A DNA stretch of 64,000 nt, from the NCBI GenBank assembly GCA_965220265.1, contig CBDCPM010000004.1, positions 2,790,001 to 2,854,000 on the forward strand. The letters run 5' to 3'. The translations under genes were made by a program, and so were the position numbers. Of this stretch, positions 53,673 to 62,517 are shown in pieces. The notes beneath the pieces are model-generated. The model saw only the letters and a program-made list of their open reading frames with translations. It did not search any database and had not been told where the DNA came from. The stretch comes from Bin87 sp965220265 (GTDB taxonomy: Bacteria > Chloroflexota > Dehalococcoidia > Lucifugimonadales > UBA3495). The first letter of the stretch is position 1. Each line of letters starts with the position of its first letter.

Positions 53673-53746
53673 GCGGGCGTAGCTTAGTGGTAAAGTCCCA
53701 GCCTTCCAAGCTGGCTACGTGGGTTCGATTCCCATCGCCCGCTCCA
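53673..53746 (+). tRNA. tRNA-Gly (anticodon TCC)
   Basis: 74 bases with acceptor GCGGGCG/CGCCCGC, anticodon arm CCAGCCTTCCAAGCTGG, T arm GTGGGTTCGATTCCCAT and encoded CCA. TATAAT at 53656-53661 is a likely -10 box. It lies on the strand opposite to the other three tRNAs. Confidence 0.95.
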
Positions 53747-53780
53747 TTTTATTGCCCGCGGTCCATTCCCGGATGCGCAA

Positions 53781-54473
53781 CTAGCCGGCTACAACGGTTA
53801 TACCGCGTTGGCCCACCGGCTGCGGCGGGCGGTTGTTGGGACCGTTGGTCAGATCCTGCAACCGATCGACCTGTTCCGGAGACACGGTTCCGATAGTCTG
53901 CATGACAATCCACCGCACGCTTTCAGTGCAGGGCGGCGTGGTCAGGGAGCCGCTGTAGCCGTAGTACCCCAGTTGATCCGGCACGAATTTAGCGGCGAGT
54001 ACGGCGTTTCGGAGGTCTACAGCAACCCCGATTGCCGGAGCAACATCGATGAACGCCTGGGCCGGAACACTCGGTGCGCCCGATCGGAAAAGCAGCCCCA
54101 CCACCGCCAAGTTACCTTCGGCATCCTGATGTACCAGGTGCAGTTCCGCGCCGAAGGTTTCGCCGTCCAGCTGGTGCTCTCCGGGAGAATGGAAATGTAT
54201 CCCGAGTAACTGGTACTTCCGGTCGTCGACGGATATCGTGTTTCCAGGCTCGAAGTCGAGATAGACGGTGTGGCCGGTGTTGCGACAAACCTTTGCGGAG
54301 CGGCCGTAGTCAAAGGTGATCAGCGGCGCGGCGCCGGGCGAATAACGCGCGATGTCGACTGGGGACTGTTCGACGCCCTCGCCACAGAGCCTGTAATCGT
54401 CAGACAAACAAGCCCAGTGCCCCGGCCCGGCCGAACCGGTGTAACCCCATTCGACATGATGGGCAGTGGTCAT
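53781..54473 (-). CDS. Alpha-type carbonic anhydrase without signal peptide
   Basis: A protein of 230 residues. The zinc ligands are visible: His93 and His95 in LGIHFHSPGEH and His112 in AELHLVHQD. Other family motifs are VEQSPVDIA near residue 34 and YSGSLTTPPCTESVRWIVM. The N terminus (MTTAHHVEWGYTGSAGPGHW) is already the mature fold with no signal peptide, unlike most bacterial alpha enzymes, which are periplasmic. It hydrates carbon dioxide. Its start overlaps the stop of the upstream gene by one base, so the two are coupled. Confidence 0.92.
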   Translation of the reverse strand: MTTAHHVEWGYTGSAGPGHWACLSDDYRLCGEGVEQSPVDIARYSPGAAPLITFDYGRSAKVCRNTGHTVYLDFEPGNTISVDDRKYQLLGIHFHSPGEHQLDGETFGAELHLVHQDAEGNLAVVGLLFRSGAPSVPAQAFIDVAPAIGVAVDLRNAVLAAKFVPDQLGYYGYSGSLTTPPCTESVRWIVMQTIGTVSPEQVDRLQDLTNGPNNRPPQPVGQRGITVVAG

Positions 54474-54955
54474 TACGCCGCGCGAGCGGTCTGCAGGGCT
54501 CTGGCCGCGGCCTGTTGCAAGGTCTCAGCGTCCACCGTAGCGCGGAGTTCCCCGTCATCGTTCTGGCCGAAACTCTCTTCCACGCGGAACTGTTCGATCA
54601 AGGCCGCGACCGCGTCCTGCCGTTCGTCTTCGGTGGCACCCGCAAACGCGGTTAGAGTGCCGTCGGCGATATGCCGGTCAATCTCGGCGCTGAGCAACTC
54701 GTCCTCCACCACGCGGCGCTGCATCAGGCCGATGTTCTGCAGGTTGCGGCCCAAATAACAGCCGCCGAACTGCATGATCTCGCACTCGCGCCCTTCCAAC
54801 CCCTCGATTTCGGCGAACCAGTGATAGCGGGGCTCCAGTTCGTGCTCGCTCAAATAGTCGCGGACCTGTTGGTCTTCTGCAGCCGGGTCGGACGGATCAA
54901 AAACCAGCTTGACCGTATGCATCATCAGGCCGGCGGGTTCAACTGTGATGTACAT
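54473..54955 (-). CDS. Hypothetical protein coupled to carbonic anhydrase
   Basis: The ATG at 54955 behind GGAGGATGAG is the best start (160 residues); an upstream ATG at 55012 would add 19 residues. The first half has strand-helix units (MMHTVKLVFDPSDPAAEDQQ, YHWFAEIEGLEGRECEIMQF); the second half is helical and acidic, with DERQDAVAALIEQFRVEESF. No family is recognised, and no signal peptide or membrane span is present. Overlap with the carbonic anhydrase gene suggests joint expression. Confidence 0.6.
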   Translation of the reverse strand: MYITVEPAGLMMHTVKLVFDPSDPAAEDQQVRDYLSEHELEPRYHWFAEIEGLEGRECEIMQFGGCYLGRNLQNIGLMQRRVVEDELLSAEIDRHIADGTLTAFAGATEDERQDAVAALIEQFRVEESFGQNDDGELRATVDAETLQQAAARALQTARAA

Positions 54956-55042
54956 CTCATCCTCCGCGTACGGGTCGTGACGAAAGGGAGTCTCAATGGC
55001 GAGGGGCCCCAATGGCGTTCAAGGTTGGTTTCCGTTCGCCGG

Positions 55043-56095
55043 CTAGCCTTCAACTGAGCGGACGATGCGGTCCACGTTTTCTGGGCCGGGAGCAATCGTC
55101 TTGCTGTCTACCAGGCGCATAGCCTCAACGATGGCGTCGTGGTATGGCGTGGCGACGCCGGTCTCGCGTCCCTTTTCGCAGATCAGACCGTTCATGAAAT
55201 CCACTTCCGATTTCCGGCGCTTGTGCACGTCCTGGGCCATGGAGGCCAGCCAGTTGACGCGGCCGCCGGCCTGGGACAACTTGCCGTCCAGTTCTTCGAA
55301 CACGTCGCCCTGGTCAGCATCGGCCCAGAATTCGGCGGGGGTGCCGTTGATCTCCACCACCTTGAGCCCCTGGGCCAGGCCGACCTGCGCGCCTTCCTTG
55401 GCCAGTTGGATGCGAATCCGGCGGATCCTGACATCGCCGGACATTTCCTGGCTGCCCATTTGGCTCATGGCGGAGATAGCGTTGCCCATGCCGTTCTGGC
55501 AGAGCTTGGCCCAGCGCTCACCGGGCAGGTTATCGGTGGCGTAAGCGGCGTCGATGTGGTCCAGCTTAGCGGCCAACGCCTCGGAACGGGGCGTGATCGC
55601 TCCGGTGTATTCGCCCACGCGGAACACGGTGTGACCATGGTCGCGGCCCGGCGCCCCGCCCCGGTTGACGTGAGCCGGCTCCCAGAGGGCCACCTCAATG
55701 TGCGAGGCGATGCAGCCCAACTGGCGGTCCTCGCCGACGATGTTTGCGATCGTCGGGTCATTCCAGCAGTTCTGGATGGACACGAACGCGCCGTCGTCCT
55801 TCACGTACCGCTTGATAAAGTGGGTCGCCCACTCGGTATCGTAGGACTTGACGGTGATGAAGGCGTAGTCGAAGGGCTCGGTGATGTTCTGGGCGTCCGT
55901 CAGGTGCATGGCGTTGACGGGCACGGTGAAGTCGCCCTGGCTGCCGCTGGCGCGTAGGCCCTCAGCGCGCATTTTCTCGACGTGGTCGGGCCACATGTCG
56001 ATGAAGGTGACGTCGTCCTCGCCGGCCTGGACGAGGAAGGCGCCGACGTAGCTGCCCACGGCGCCGGGACCCATGATTACGATGCGGTCTGCCAT
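55043..56095 (-). CDS. Ketopantoate reductase-like (ApbA/PanE family) oxidoreductase
   Basis: From the ATG at 56095 (GGAGATGACACT upstream) it has 350 residues. The N-terminal Rossmann motif is IVIMGPGAVGSYVGAFLVQA, and family motifs YAFITVKSYDTEWA, SIQNCWNDPTIANIVGEDR and ERWAKLCQNGMGNAISAM follow. The C-terminal helical domain has KRRKSEVDFMNGLICEKGRE with GVATPYHDAI, the ApbA_C pattern. Members reduce 2-oxo acids with NADPH. Being long and away from panB or panC, it may act on another 2-oxo acid. The reading frame is open upstream beyond the chosen start. Confidence 0.85.
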   Translation of the reverse strand: MADRIVIMGPGAVGSYVGAFLVQAGEDDVTFIDMWPDHVEKMRAEGLRASGSQGDFTVPVNAMHLTDAQNITEPFDYAFITVKSYDTEWATHFIKRYVKDDGAFVSIQNCWNDPTIANIVGEDRQLGCIASHIEVALWEPAHVNRGGAPGRDHGHTVFRVGEYTGAITPRSEALAAKLDHIDAAYATDNLPGERWAKLCQNGMGNAISAMSQMGSQEMSGDVRIRRIRIQLAKEGAQVGLAQGLKVVEINGTPAEFWADADQGDVFEELDGKLSQAGGRVNWLASMAQDVHKRRKSEVDFMNGLICEKGRETGVATPYHDAIVEAMRLVDSKTIAPGPENVDRIVRSVEG

Positions 56096-56177
56096 AGTGT
56101 CATCTCCAGTACGCGTGATGCTGCATTTTGGCGATGGAAAGCGTTTTTGGCGATGGCCGAGGGAGGAAGCACCCCTC

Positions 56178-56573
56178 TCAACCTTCAACCCGGTAGATTC
56201 GCAATTCCGTGTGACGCGCAAGCACGTCAAAGTCGGCGTCGTTATGTAGAACGAGAGCGCCGGCGCGGATAGCGGTGGAGGCAATGAGACAATCAACCAG
56301 CTTGCGCACGGTTTCTCCCTGTCTGCGGCAGCGACGGTAGAGTGCGGCGGCATCGTCATAGTCCGTCGTCATGGTTGGTATCACTACCGCGCGCGCCAGT
56401 AGCCGCCGAAGACTCGACAGGTGTGATTCATCCCGTGCCCCGGCCAGCACCTCCATGCGCACGGCGTCACAGACTGCGATCTCTTCCGCCAGCAGTTCAT
56501 GGACGACGTTGCTGACCGCAGTTCCTGTGTTGCGCAGGAACTCTATCCACGCTGAGGTGTCGATCAATATCAT
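56178..56573 (-). CDS. vapC: VapC-type PIN-domain toxin
   Basis: A protein of 131 residues starting MILIDTSAWIEFLRNTGTAV, with first acidic residue Asp5. Further acidic residues lie in AVRMEVLAGARDE, RKLVDCLIASTAIRAGALVL and HNDADFDVLARHTELRIY, giving the four-carboxylate PIN site. VapC toxins are ribonucleases, often cutting tRNA. Its ATG overlaps the stop of vapB by four bases. Confidence 0.92.
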   Translation of the reverse strand: MILIDTSAWIEFLRNTGTAVSNVVHELLAEEIAVCDAVRMEVLAGARDESHLSSLRRLLARAVVIPTMTTDYDDAAALYRRCRRQGETVRKLVDCLIASTAIRAGALVLHNDADFDVLARHTELRIYRVEG

Positions 56574-56773
56574 GAGACGCGGTTGGAACGCATTGTGTCG
56601 AGGTCACCCTCCCATCCGATCCCCCGAAGAGCGCGGGCTTCATCAACGGAAGCTGGTTCGGTCGCCAGGGTTCGCAGCGCGAAGTTGATCGCGTCGCGCT
56701 TTGTGGGAAGGCAATAACGACGCATGACCTCGGCACACGCCTCATCGTCAATGTTTACGTTGGTGCGTGTCAT
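56570..56773 (-). CDS. vapB: VapB-type antitoxin
   Basis: A product of 67 residues from the ATG at 56773 (MTRTNVNIDDEACAEVMRRY). The ribbon-helix-helix core ends with TKRDAINFALRTLA, followed by a short toxin-binding tail with ARALRGIGWEGDLDTMR. It matches the VapB_antitoxin (DUF2191) group. It binds its own promoter with VapC in known systems. Confidence 0.9.
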   Translation of the reverse strand: MTRTNVNIDDEACAEVMRRYCLPTKRDAINFALRTLATEPASVDEARALRGIGWEGDLDTMRSNRVS

Positions 56774-57024
56774 ACACCGACTATACACCCGTCAATGAAG
56801 GTCGGCAAACATCGCTGCTCTCAAGCGAATAAAACCGATGATGATGCTGACGGCCACCAGTAACGTCGTAACCGCGACCAGGCTGAGGACCGAACCGATT
56901 GGTAGTTGCGCATCATTTCCATTCGTTCCAGGGCCCAAACCTGCACGTCGGAACCCGGCTGTTCCAGCTCCCGCCAGGCATACTCGCCTCCGAACATGGA
57001 AGCCGGTGCAGTATGAACAACAAT

Positions 57025-58602
57025 CTACATCGCAACCACGCGGGCGTCGTCCACCTGGGGCAGGGCTTTGATGGCGTCCAGGGCCTCGCTGGACACTGGG
57101 TCGTCCAGTCCCAGCACCATCATCGCCTGGCCGCGGGGAGCAATGCGACCGACTTCCATGAAACTGATGTTGACGTTGTGGCGTCCGGCCACGGTTCCCA
57201 CCGCGCCGACCACGCCGGGCTGGTCCTGGTTGTCCACGAACATCAGGTAGGACGCCGACGGCGCAACGTCCATCCAGTACTCGTTGACGCGGACAAGGTG
57301 CGGCTCGTCGCGCAGCGAAGTGCCGGCCACGGTGATATCGTCTCCCGTGGTGTGCAGCGTCGCGGTGATAAGGCTGGCGTACTCCCGGCTGTCACCGGAG
57401 GTCTGCTCGGTGATCTGCAGGCCGCGTTGCTGGGCGAGCACCGGTGCGTTGATCATGTTGACCGCCTCGCCGCTGACCTGTCCCAGCAGGCCAACCAGAG
57501 CCGCGGCCTTCAGTATGGCGGTGCTGTGCTCCGCGATTTCGCCTTCGTACCGGATGGTGATCCCAACAAACTGCCCCCGCGCCATGCTGGTCAGCAGGCG
57601 GCCCACCATGGACGCCACCGGGACGTAGGGGGCCAGGATCGCGTGGACCTCCGGCGGCACGAAGGGCGCGTTGACGGTGTTGCGGGCTTGTTTTCCATCC
57701 AGCACGGCCAGCACCTGCTCGGCGGCCTCGATGGCGACCTCGCGCTGGGCTTCCTGGGTGGACGCGCCCAGGTGCGGCGTGGCGACGAGCCTGGGGTGTT
57801 TCAGCAGAGGCAGGTCTCCGGGAGGCTCGTTGGTGAACACGTCCAGGGCGGCACCGGCCAGATGCTCGCTTTCTAAGGCATCGAGCAACGCATCTTCGTC
57901 CACCAGTTCGCCGCGGGCCACGTTGATCAAGCGGGCGCCCGGCTTCATCTTCGCCAGTTGCGGCGCGGAAATCAGCCTGGTCGTGCCGGCAGTCAGCGGC
58001 GTGTGCAGGGTGATGAAGTCGGCCTGGGGCAGCAACTCGTCGAGGGACACGACCGTCACACCCATCCGTGCTGCGAAGTCGGGAGCGACGAAGGGGTCGT
58101 AGGCGATCAGCCGCATTCCGAAACTCGCGGCGCGGCGTGCTACCTCAGAGCCAACGCGCCCCAGGCCAATGATGCCCAGGGTCTTATTGCGGACCTCGAT
58201 TCCCATGAACGCGGAACGCTGCCATTGGCCTTCTTTCATGGAGGCGTAGGCCTGCGGCACGTTGCGGGCTAGCGCCAGCATCAGGGCAACCGTGTGCTCG
58301 GCGGCGGCCACGGTGTTGCCGATGGGAGCGTTGACCACGGCGACACCGGCGCGGGTCGCCGCGTCCAAGTCGATGTTGTCCACGCCAATGCCGGCGCGGG
58401 CGACGACTTTCAAGTCGGCGCCGGCGACGATCACCGACTCGGTGACGCGGGTCTCGCTGCGAACCACCAGGGCATCATAGCCGGGGATGGTGGCGATGAG
58501 TTCTTCAGGGGAGAGGCCGCGCTTGACGTCCACCGGGACGTGCTTTTTGAGGAGGTCAATCCCTTCGGCGGCAACGTTGTCGGTAATCAGTACTTTGGGC
58601 AT
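57025..58602 (-). CDS. serA: D-3-phosphoglycerate dehydrogenase
   Basis: From the ATG at 58602 (MPKVLITDNVAAEGIDLLKK) it has 525 residues; an ATG four codons earlier is possible. The NAD fold is KTLGIIGLGRVGSEVARRAA, with VARAGIGVDNIDLDAATRAG before it and the catalytic region NVARGELVDEDALLDALES and TPHLGASTQEAQREVA. An intervening ASB domain is followed by a C-terminal ACT domain (LMFVDNQDQPGVVGAVGTVA). It starts serine synthesis from 3-phosphoglycerate, and the ACT domain usually senses serine. This is the long form found in many bacteria. Confidence 0.96.
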   Translation of the reverse strand: MPKVLITDNVAAEGIDLLKKHVPVDVKRGLSPEELIATIPGYDALVVRSETRVTESVIVAGADLKVVARAGIGVDNIDLDAATRAGVAVVNAPIGNTVAAAEHTVALMLALARNVPQAYASMKEGQWQRSAFMGIEVRNKTLGIIGLGRVGSEVARRAASFGMRLIAYDPFVAPDFAARMGVTVVSLDELLPQADFITLHTPLTAGTTRLISAPQLAKMKPGARLINVARGELVDEDALLDALESEHLAGAALDVFTNEPPGDLPLLKHPRLVATPHLGASTQEAQREVAIEAAEQVLAVLDGKQARNTVNAPFVPPEVHAILAPYVPVASMVGRLLTSMARGQFVGITIRYEGEIAEHSTAILKAAALVGLLGQVSGEAVNMINAPVLAQQRGLQITEQTSGDSREYASLITATLHTTGDDITVAGTSLRDEPHLVRVNEYWMDVAPSASYLMFVDNQDQPGVVGAVGTVAGRHNVNISFMEVGRIAPRGQAMMVLGLDDPVSSEALDAIKALPQVDDARVVAM

Positions 58603-58792
58603 GAGGATGAACATTCTCCGTACCGCCGCGTGCGCTAAATGGCGCGAATTTTATGGTCGGCGGGTTGCGGATTCACGACGCGATGACACCCTCCGGCGGC
58701 GGTGGTAGCATAGCGATGGTAGCACATAGGCACTTTTTCTGTCAGCCGCGTGTCCCACGCCCGCCGGCCCCAGTAAGCCGAGGTCTCGCACC

Positions 58793-59545
58793 ATGACCAC
58801 GCAACCCGCCACCACTCGGGCCAACTATCGGCAACTTTCCCCCATAGTCCTGCCTGACGACTACGTTTGCTCCGACCCGGAGAAACGAGGCGATATGCTG
58901 CAAACCCCGGTGATCGACAAGAGCGGCTACTTCGTGGCGCGGCATTTTTCCGGGCAGCCCGACGTGTTTGTACGCACCGACGGTTTCGTCTATTACAACC
59001 AATACAGCATGAACTATCACTTCCGGCCGGACCTGTACGTGGCTTTCGGCGTGGATACGGACGCCATTCGCCGACGCAATGGGTACGTGATCTGGGAAGT
59101 GGGCAAGCCGCCGGATTTCGCTCTGGAAGTGGCCTCCGAAAGCACCAACGAGCGGGATACTGCGGAAAAGCCGGGCCTGTATGCCAGCGTCGGCATCACC
59201 GAATACTGGCGCGTGGACCCCACTGGCGGCGACTGGTACGGCTATCCTCTGGCCGGCGACGTGCTCGTTGACGGCATCTACCATCCCATCGACCTGCACA
59301 CGGAGGAAGATGGCACGGTTTGGGGCTACAGCGCGGTTCTGGACCTCTGCCTCTGCTGGAACCCGTCGTGGGACTGGGACGTTGACGACGAATCAAAGCT
59401 GCGCTTCTTTGACCGCAAAACAGGACGCTACTTGTGCGACATATCCCTGGTCGAAGCCGAGCGTGATGAAGCAGTGGCGGAGCTGGAACAAGCGCAGGAG
59501 CGCATCCGGCAGTTGGAAGAGCAACTCGGTCAACGCGAGCAGTAG
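58793..59545 (+). CDS. Uma2 (DUF820) family PD-(D/E)XK nuclease-like protein
   Basis: A protein of 250 residues. The core has RPDLYVAFGVDTDAIRRRN, GYVIWEVGKPPDFALEVASE and STNERDTAEKPGLYASVGIT with EYWRVDP, the Uma2 pattern in which Asp and Glu-x-Ala form a restriction-like site. A long C-terminal coiled coil follows (VAELEQAQERIRQLEEQLGQ). Uma2 proteins are abundant in Chloroflexota and cyanobacteria and their function is unknown. A paralogue lies 1.2 kb downstream, with an LLM oxidoreductase gene between. Confidence 0.88.
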   Translation: MTTQPATTRANYRQLSPIVLPDDYVCSDPEKRGDMLQTPVIDKSGYFVARHFSGQPDVFVRTDGFVYYNQYSMNYHFRPDLYVAFGVDTDAIRRRNGYVIWEVGKPPDFALEVASESTNERDTAEKPGLYASVGITEYWRVDPTGGDWYGYPLAGDVLVDGIYHPIDLHTEEDGTVWGYSAVLDLCLCWNPSWDWDVDDESKLRFFDRKTGRYLCDISLVEAERDEAVAELEQAQERIRQLEEQLGQREQ

Positions 59546-59580
59546 CCTGGTCACACGATGATGTTTGGAGGATTGTCCCC

Positions 59581-60759
59581 ATGATCAAAGACTTTTCCGT
59601 GCTCTACGCCGGCCACGTGCTGGAAGGCGACGGCATCGGCTTCGACGGCACTCCCGCCAACGACCGCTGGTACGACAACGACCGCCTGTCCATGGCCATG
59701 GACATCGCGCGGGAGGCCGCCGTGTTCCTGGACGACCTGGGGTTCGACATCCTCTGGATGGCCGAGCACCACTTCCAGCGGGAGGGATACGAGTGCATCC
59801 CCAATCTGCTCATCATGAGCCAGTACCTGGCCCAGCACACCAACCGCATCAAGTTCGGCTGCGGGTTCAACATCCTGCCCATGTGGCACCCCATCCGCCT
59901 GGCCGAAGACTTCGCCATGGTGGACATCCTCACCGGCGGCCGCGTGGTCTTCGGCATCGGCCGCGGCTACCACACCCGCGAGGTGGAGTCCTTCGGCGCG
60001 CCCATGATCGACGGCGACGCCAACCGGGAGCTGTTCGAAGAACAGTTCGAGATCGTCATGAAGGCCTTCAACAACGATTCCTTCTCCCACCAGGGCAAGC
60101 ACTACACCATCCCGCCGGACATCCCCTATCGCGGCTACGACCTGAAAGAAGTGACCCTCGTGCCGCGGCCCAAGACACGGCCCGTCGACGTATGGCAGCC
60201 CATCGTCAGCGCTTCGGACCGGGCACTGGACTTCATGGCGAAGTGGGGCATCAAGGGCGTCATCCTGGGTACCGGCCAACAGTACGTCGAGGGGTGGGTG
60301 CAGCGCTACCAGGCCGCCAACCAGCGGGCCGGTCGCGATCTCGCCCTCGGCGAGGGCCTCTGCATCGGCCTATGGGCCATGGTGGACGACACCACCGCCG
60401 GCGCCCGTCGCCAGCTACAGCCGCTGTTCGAGGAGCACGTCAAGTTCGCCGCGCCCCTGGGGATGCTGCGCTACAGCGACCAGCAGATCGCGGCCACCGG
60501 CCCCGGCGGAGTGGCACGTCACATCGCCGCCGGCACCGACTTCCAGGACGTCATCGACAACCGCGCCTGGTTCGCCGGCAGCCCCGAGGACACCATCGCC
60601 TACCTCGAAGAGCTCCAGCACAAGTACCCCGGCCTTGAGCAGATCATGATCGCCTTCCCCATGGGCGCCACCACCAGCCAATTCAAAGAGCAAATGGGCC
60701 GCTTCGCAGCGGAGGTGCTCCCGCATTTCAAGAAGGCAGGCGCCGCCACGGAGGAATGA
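59581..60759 (+). CDS. LLM-class flavin (FMN/F420)-dependent oxidoreductase
   Basis: A protein of 392 residues with a luciferase-like TIM barrel. Signals are DDLGFDILWMAEHHFQREGY, KFGCGFNILPMWHPIRLAED, AMVDILTGGRVVFGIGRGYH and DVWQPIVSASDRALDFMAKW. The start ATG follows GGAGGATTGTCCCC. Family members oxidise or cleave small organics using reduced FMN or F420. Its stop lies one base before the start of the next gene, implying co-transcription with the Uma2 gene. SAR202-type Chloroflexota are known for many paralogues of this family. Confidence 0.92.
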   Translation: MIKDFSVLYAGHVLEGDGIGFDGTPANDRWYDNDRLSMAMDIAREAAVFLDDLGFDILWMAEHHFQREGYECIPNLLIMSQYLAQHTNRIKFGCGFNILPMWHPIRLAEDFAMVDILTGGRVVFGIGRGYHTREVESFGAPMIDGDANRELFEEQFEIVMKAFNNDSFSHQGKHYTIPPDIPYRGYDLKEVTLVPRPKTRPVDVWQPIVSASDRALDFMAKWGIKGVILGTGQQYVEGWVQRYQAANQRAGRDLALGEGLCIGLWAMVDDTTAGARRQLQPLFEEHVKFAAPLGMLRYSDQQIAATGPGGVARHIAAGTDFQDVIDNRAWFAGSPEDTIAYLEELQHKYPGLEQIMIAFPMGATTSQFKEQMGRFAAEVLPHFKKAGAATEE

Positions 60760-60760
60760 G

Positions 60761-61504
60761 ATGACCACGAAGCTGCCGCGCACGCCGGCGCCAGGCGTTG
60801 CCATACCTGATCTGGACCCGTTTTTCGGGCCGGATGCTCCAACCTTGCCCGACGCGGAGCTGCCCGATGACCTCATGCTGCAAAACCCCGACATACATTA
60901 CGCTTTGCAAATCCTGGACGACGTGGTAGTGGGCGACCGGACCGATGTGTTCATGGACACCAACAGCATCGTCTACTACGATCCCACCAACCGCAACCGG
61001 CGAGTACAGCCCGATGTTTATATCGCCTTTGACGTGGACGCCGACACCATCCGCCATCGCAACGGGTACGTGATTTGGGAATTGGGCAAGCCGCCCGATT
61101 TCGTGCTTGAGGTGGCGTCGGAGTCCACCGCCGATAACGATACGGGCTGGAAGCGCGACCTGTACGCCCGGCTGGGGGTTCGGGAATATTGGCGGTTTGA
61201 CCGCACCGGCGGAGAACTCTATGGAGCAGGGCTGGCCGGGGAGTATCTGGAAAATGGAGATTATCGTCCCGTAACCATCCGCGTCGACGCGGATGGCGTG
61301 GAATGGGGATACAGCCGGTTGCTGCATCTTAACCTGCGTCAGCGCGACGGGCGGCTGGAATTGCAGGACCCGGACACCGGCGAAATCCTGCTGAACCGGC
61401 GAGGTGTACGCCTGGCCCTGGCAGATTCTCAGGCCGAACTGAGGGAACGGGACGGGAGGATACGGCACCTGGAAAATCAGCTGCGGGAGCTCGGACAGCC
61501 GTAG
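60761..61504 (+). CDS. Uma2 (DUF820) family protein, paralogue
   Basis: A protein of 247 residues with the same order as the first Uma2: QPDVYIAFDVDADTIRHRN, GYVIWELGKPPDFVLEVASE, STADNDTGWKRDLYARLGVR and EYWRFDR, plus a shorter C-terminal coiled coil (LADSQAELRERDGRIRHLEN). It starts one base after the LLM stop, with GGAGGAATGAG upstream. The two copies are clearly homologous but diverged, so the duplication is old. Confidence 0.88.
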   Translation: MTTKLPRTPAPGVAIPDLDPFFGPDAPTLPDAELPDDLMLQNPDIHYALQILDDVVVGDRTDVFMDTNSIVYYDPTNRNRRVQPDVYIAFDVDADTIRHRNGYVIWELGKPPDFVLEVASESTADNDTGWKRDLYARLGVREYWRFDRTGGELYGAGLAGEYLENGDYRPVTIRVDADGVEWGYSRLLHLNLRQRDGRLELQDPDTGEILLNRRGVRLALADSQAELRERDGRIRHLENQLRELGQP

Positions 61505-61531
61505 GGGAAGCAAGGCAGAGGAGATTGCAGG

Positions 61532-62437
61532 ATGGTCGTGCCGTCAAAAAAGCACTTGCACCGCCCGGCGCTGGAAATAGCCGCTGAAATCGGCGGCATT
61601 GTATCGGTCCGGCAATTTTATGACGCATTGGCCCGCCAGTTTGAGCTGACCGAAGCAGACTTGGATGATCGGTCGTCTTCCGGGTCGCGGCGGTTTTATG
61701 ATCGGGTTTCGTTCGCGTTGCAGGATCTGAGGCTGTCGGAGCTTATCGTGCAGACAACGCGGGGTCACCGACAGATTACAGACGCTGGCAGGAGGTTTCT
61801 AGAAAGGCACCAAGGGGTCATCACGGATCGGGATTTGCGGCAACTGCGCTCGCAGTTACGACCGGATAGCACAAGGAACGAGGTTGTGGATGCGGAGAAT
61901 TGGTCTGACGGTCAGGACGCCACGCCCACAGAATTGATGGATTTGGGTTACCGAAAATCACAAAAGCGGCTTGCCGATGAGATAACGGAACGCACCGCAG
62001 AAGTAACGCCAGATCGCTTTGAGCAACTGGTGGTTGACCTGTTGGTCAAGATGGGTTACGGGCAAGGTGAAGCGGTCGGACGCAGCGGTGACGGCGGCAT
62101 TGATGGCATCATCAACCAGGACGCTCTGGGCCTCGAAAAAGTCTACGTACAGGCCAAGCGATATACCGCCGGAGCGGTTGGCGAACCTGAAATACGGAAC
62201 TTCTCCGGTAGCCTGGATGCGAAAGGCGCAACCAAAGGCGTGTTCATCACAACCTCGACGTTCAGCAGCGCTGCCCGGCAAACCGCTCAAACTATATCGG
62301 CCGGAAACAAGTTCATCCGCTTGGTGGACGGCAACGAGCTGGCCCAGTTGATGATACGGCACGGGATCGGCGTCGTGACTGAGTACACCTACGAAATCAA
62401 GAAGCTCGACGAAAACTACTTCGCCGAGGACGTTTAG
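61532..62437 (+). CDS. mrr: Mrr-type restriction endonuclease
   Basis: A protein of 301 residues. The N-terminal winged helix (GGIVSVRQFYDALARQFELT, YDRVSFALQDLRLSELIVQT) is followed by the Mrr catalytic domain: FEQLVVDLLVKMGYG, SGDGGIDGIINQDALGLEKV and YVQAKRYTAGAVGEPEIRNF, with the D...QxK nuclease site. Mrr enzymes cut modified DNA. It is on the same strand as the Uma2 gene, 27 bases behind it. Codon use is slightly AT-richer than neighbours. Confidence 0.93.
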   Translation: MVVPSKKHLHRPALEIAAEIGGIVSVRQFYDALARQFELTEADLDDRSSSGSRRFYDRVSFALQDLRLSELIVQTTRGHRQITDAGRRFLERHQGVITDRDLRQLRSQLRPDSTRNEVVDAENWSDGQDATPTELMDLGYRKSQKRLADEITERTAEVTPDRFEQLVVDLLVKMGYGQGEAVGRSGDGGIDGIINQDALGLEKVYVQAKRYTAGAVGEPEIRNFSGSLDAKGATKGVFITTSTFSSAARQTAQTISAGNKFIRLVDGNELAQLMIRHGIGVVTEYTYEIKKLDENYFAEDV

Positions 62438-62517
62438 CGGCTCTGCGCCCGACGGTGTATCATGGCCGCCACCAAGCCAAACCCCGCTCAAGCTGACCCA
62501 CCCCAGGAGGCAATTCC

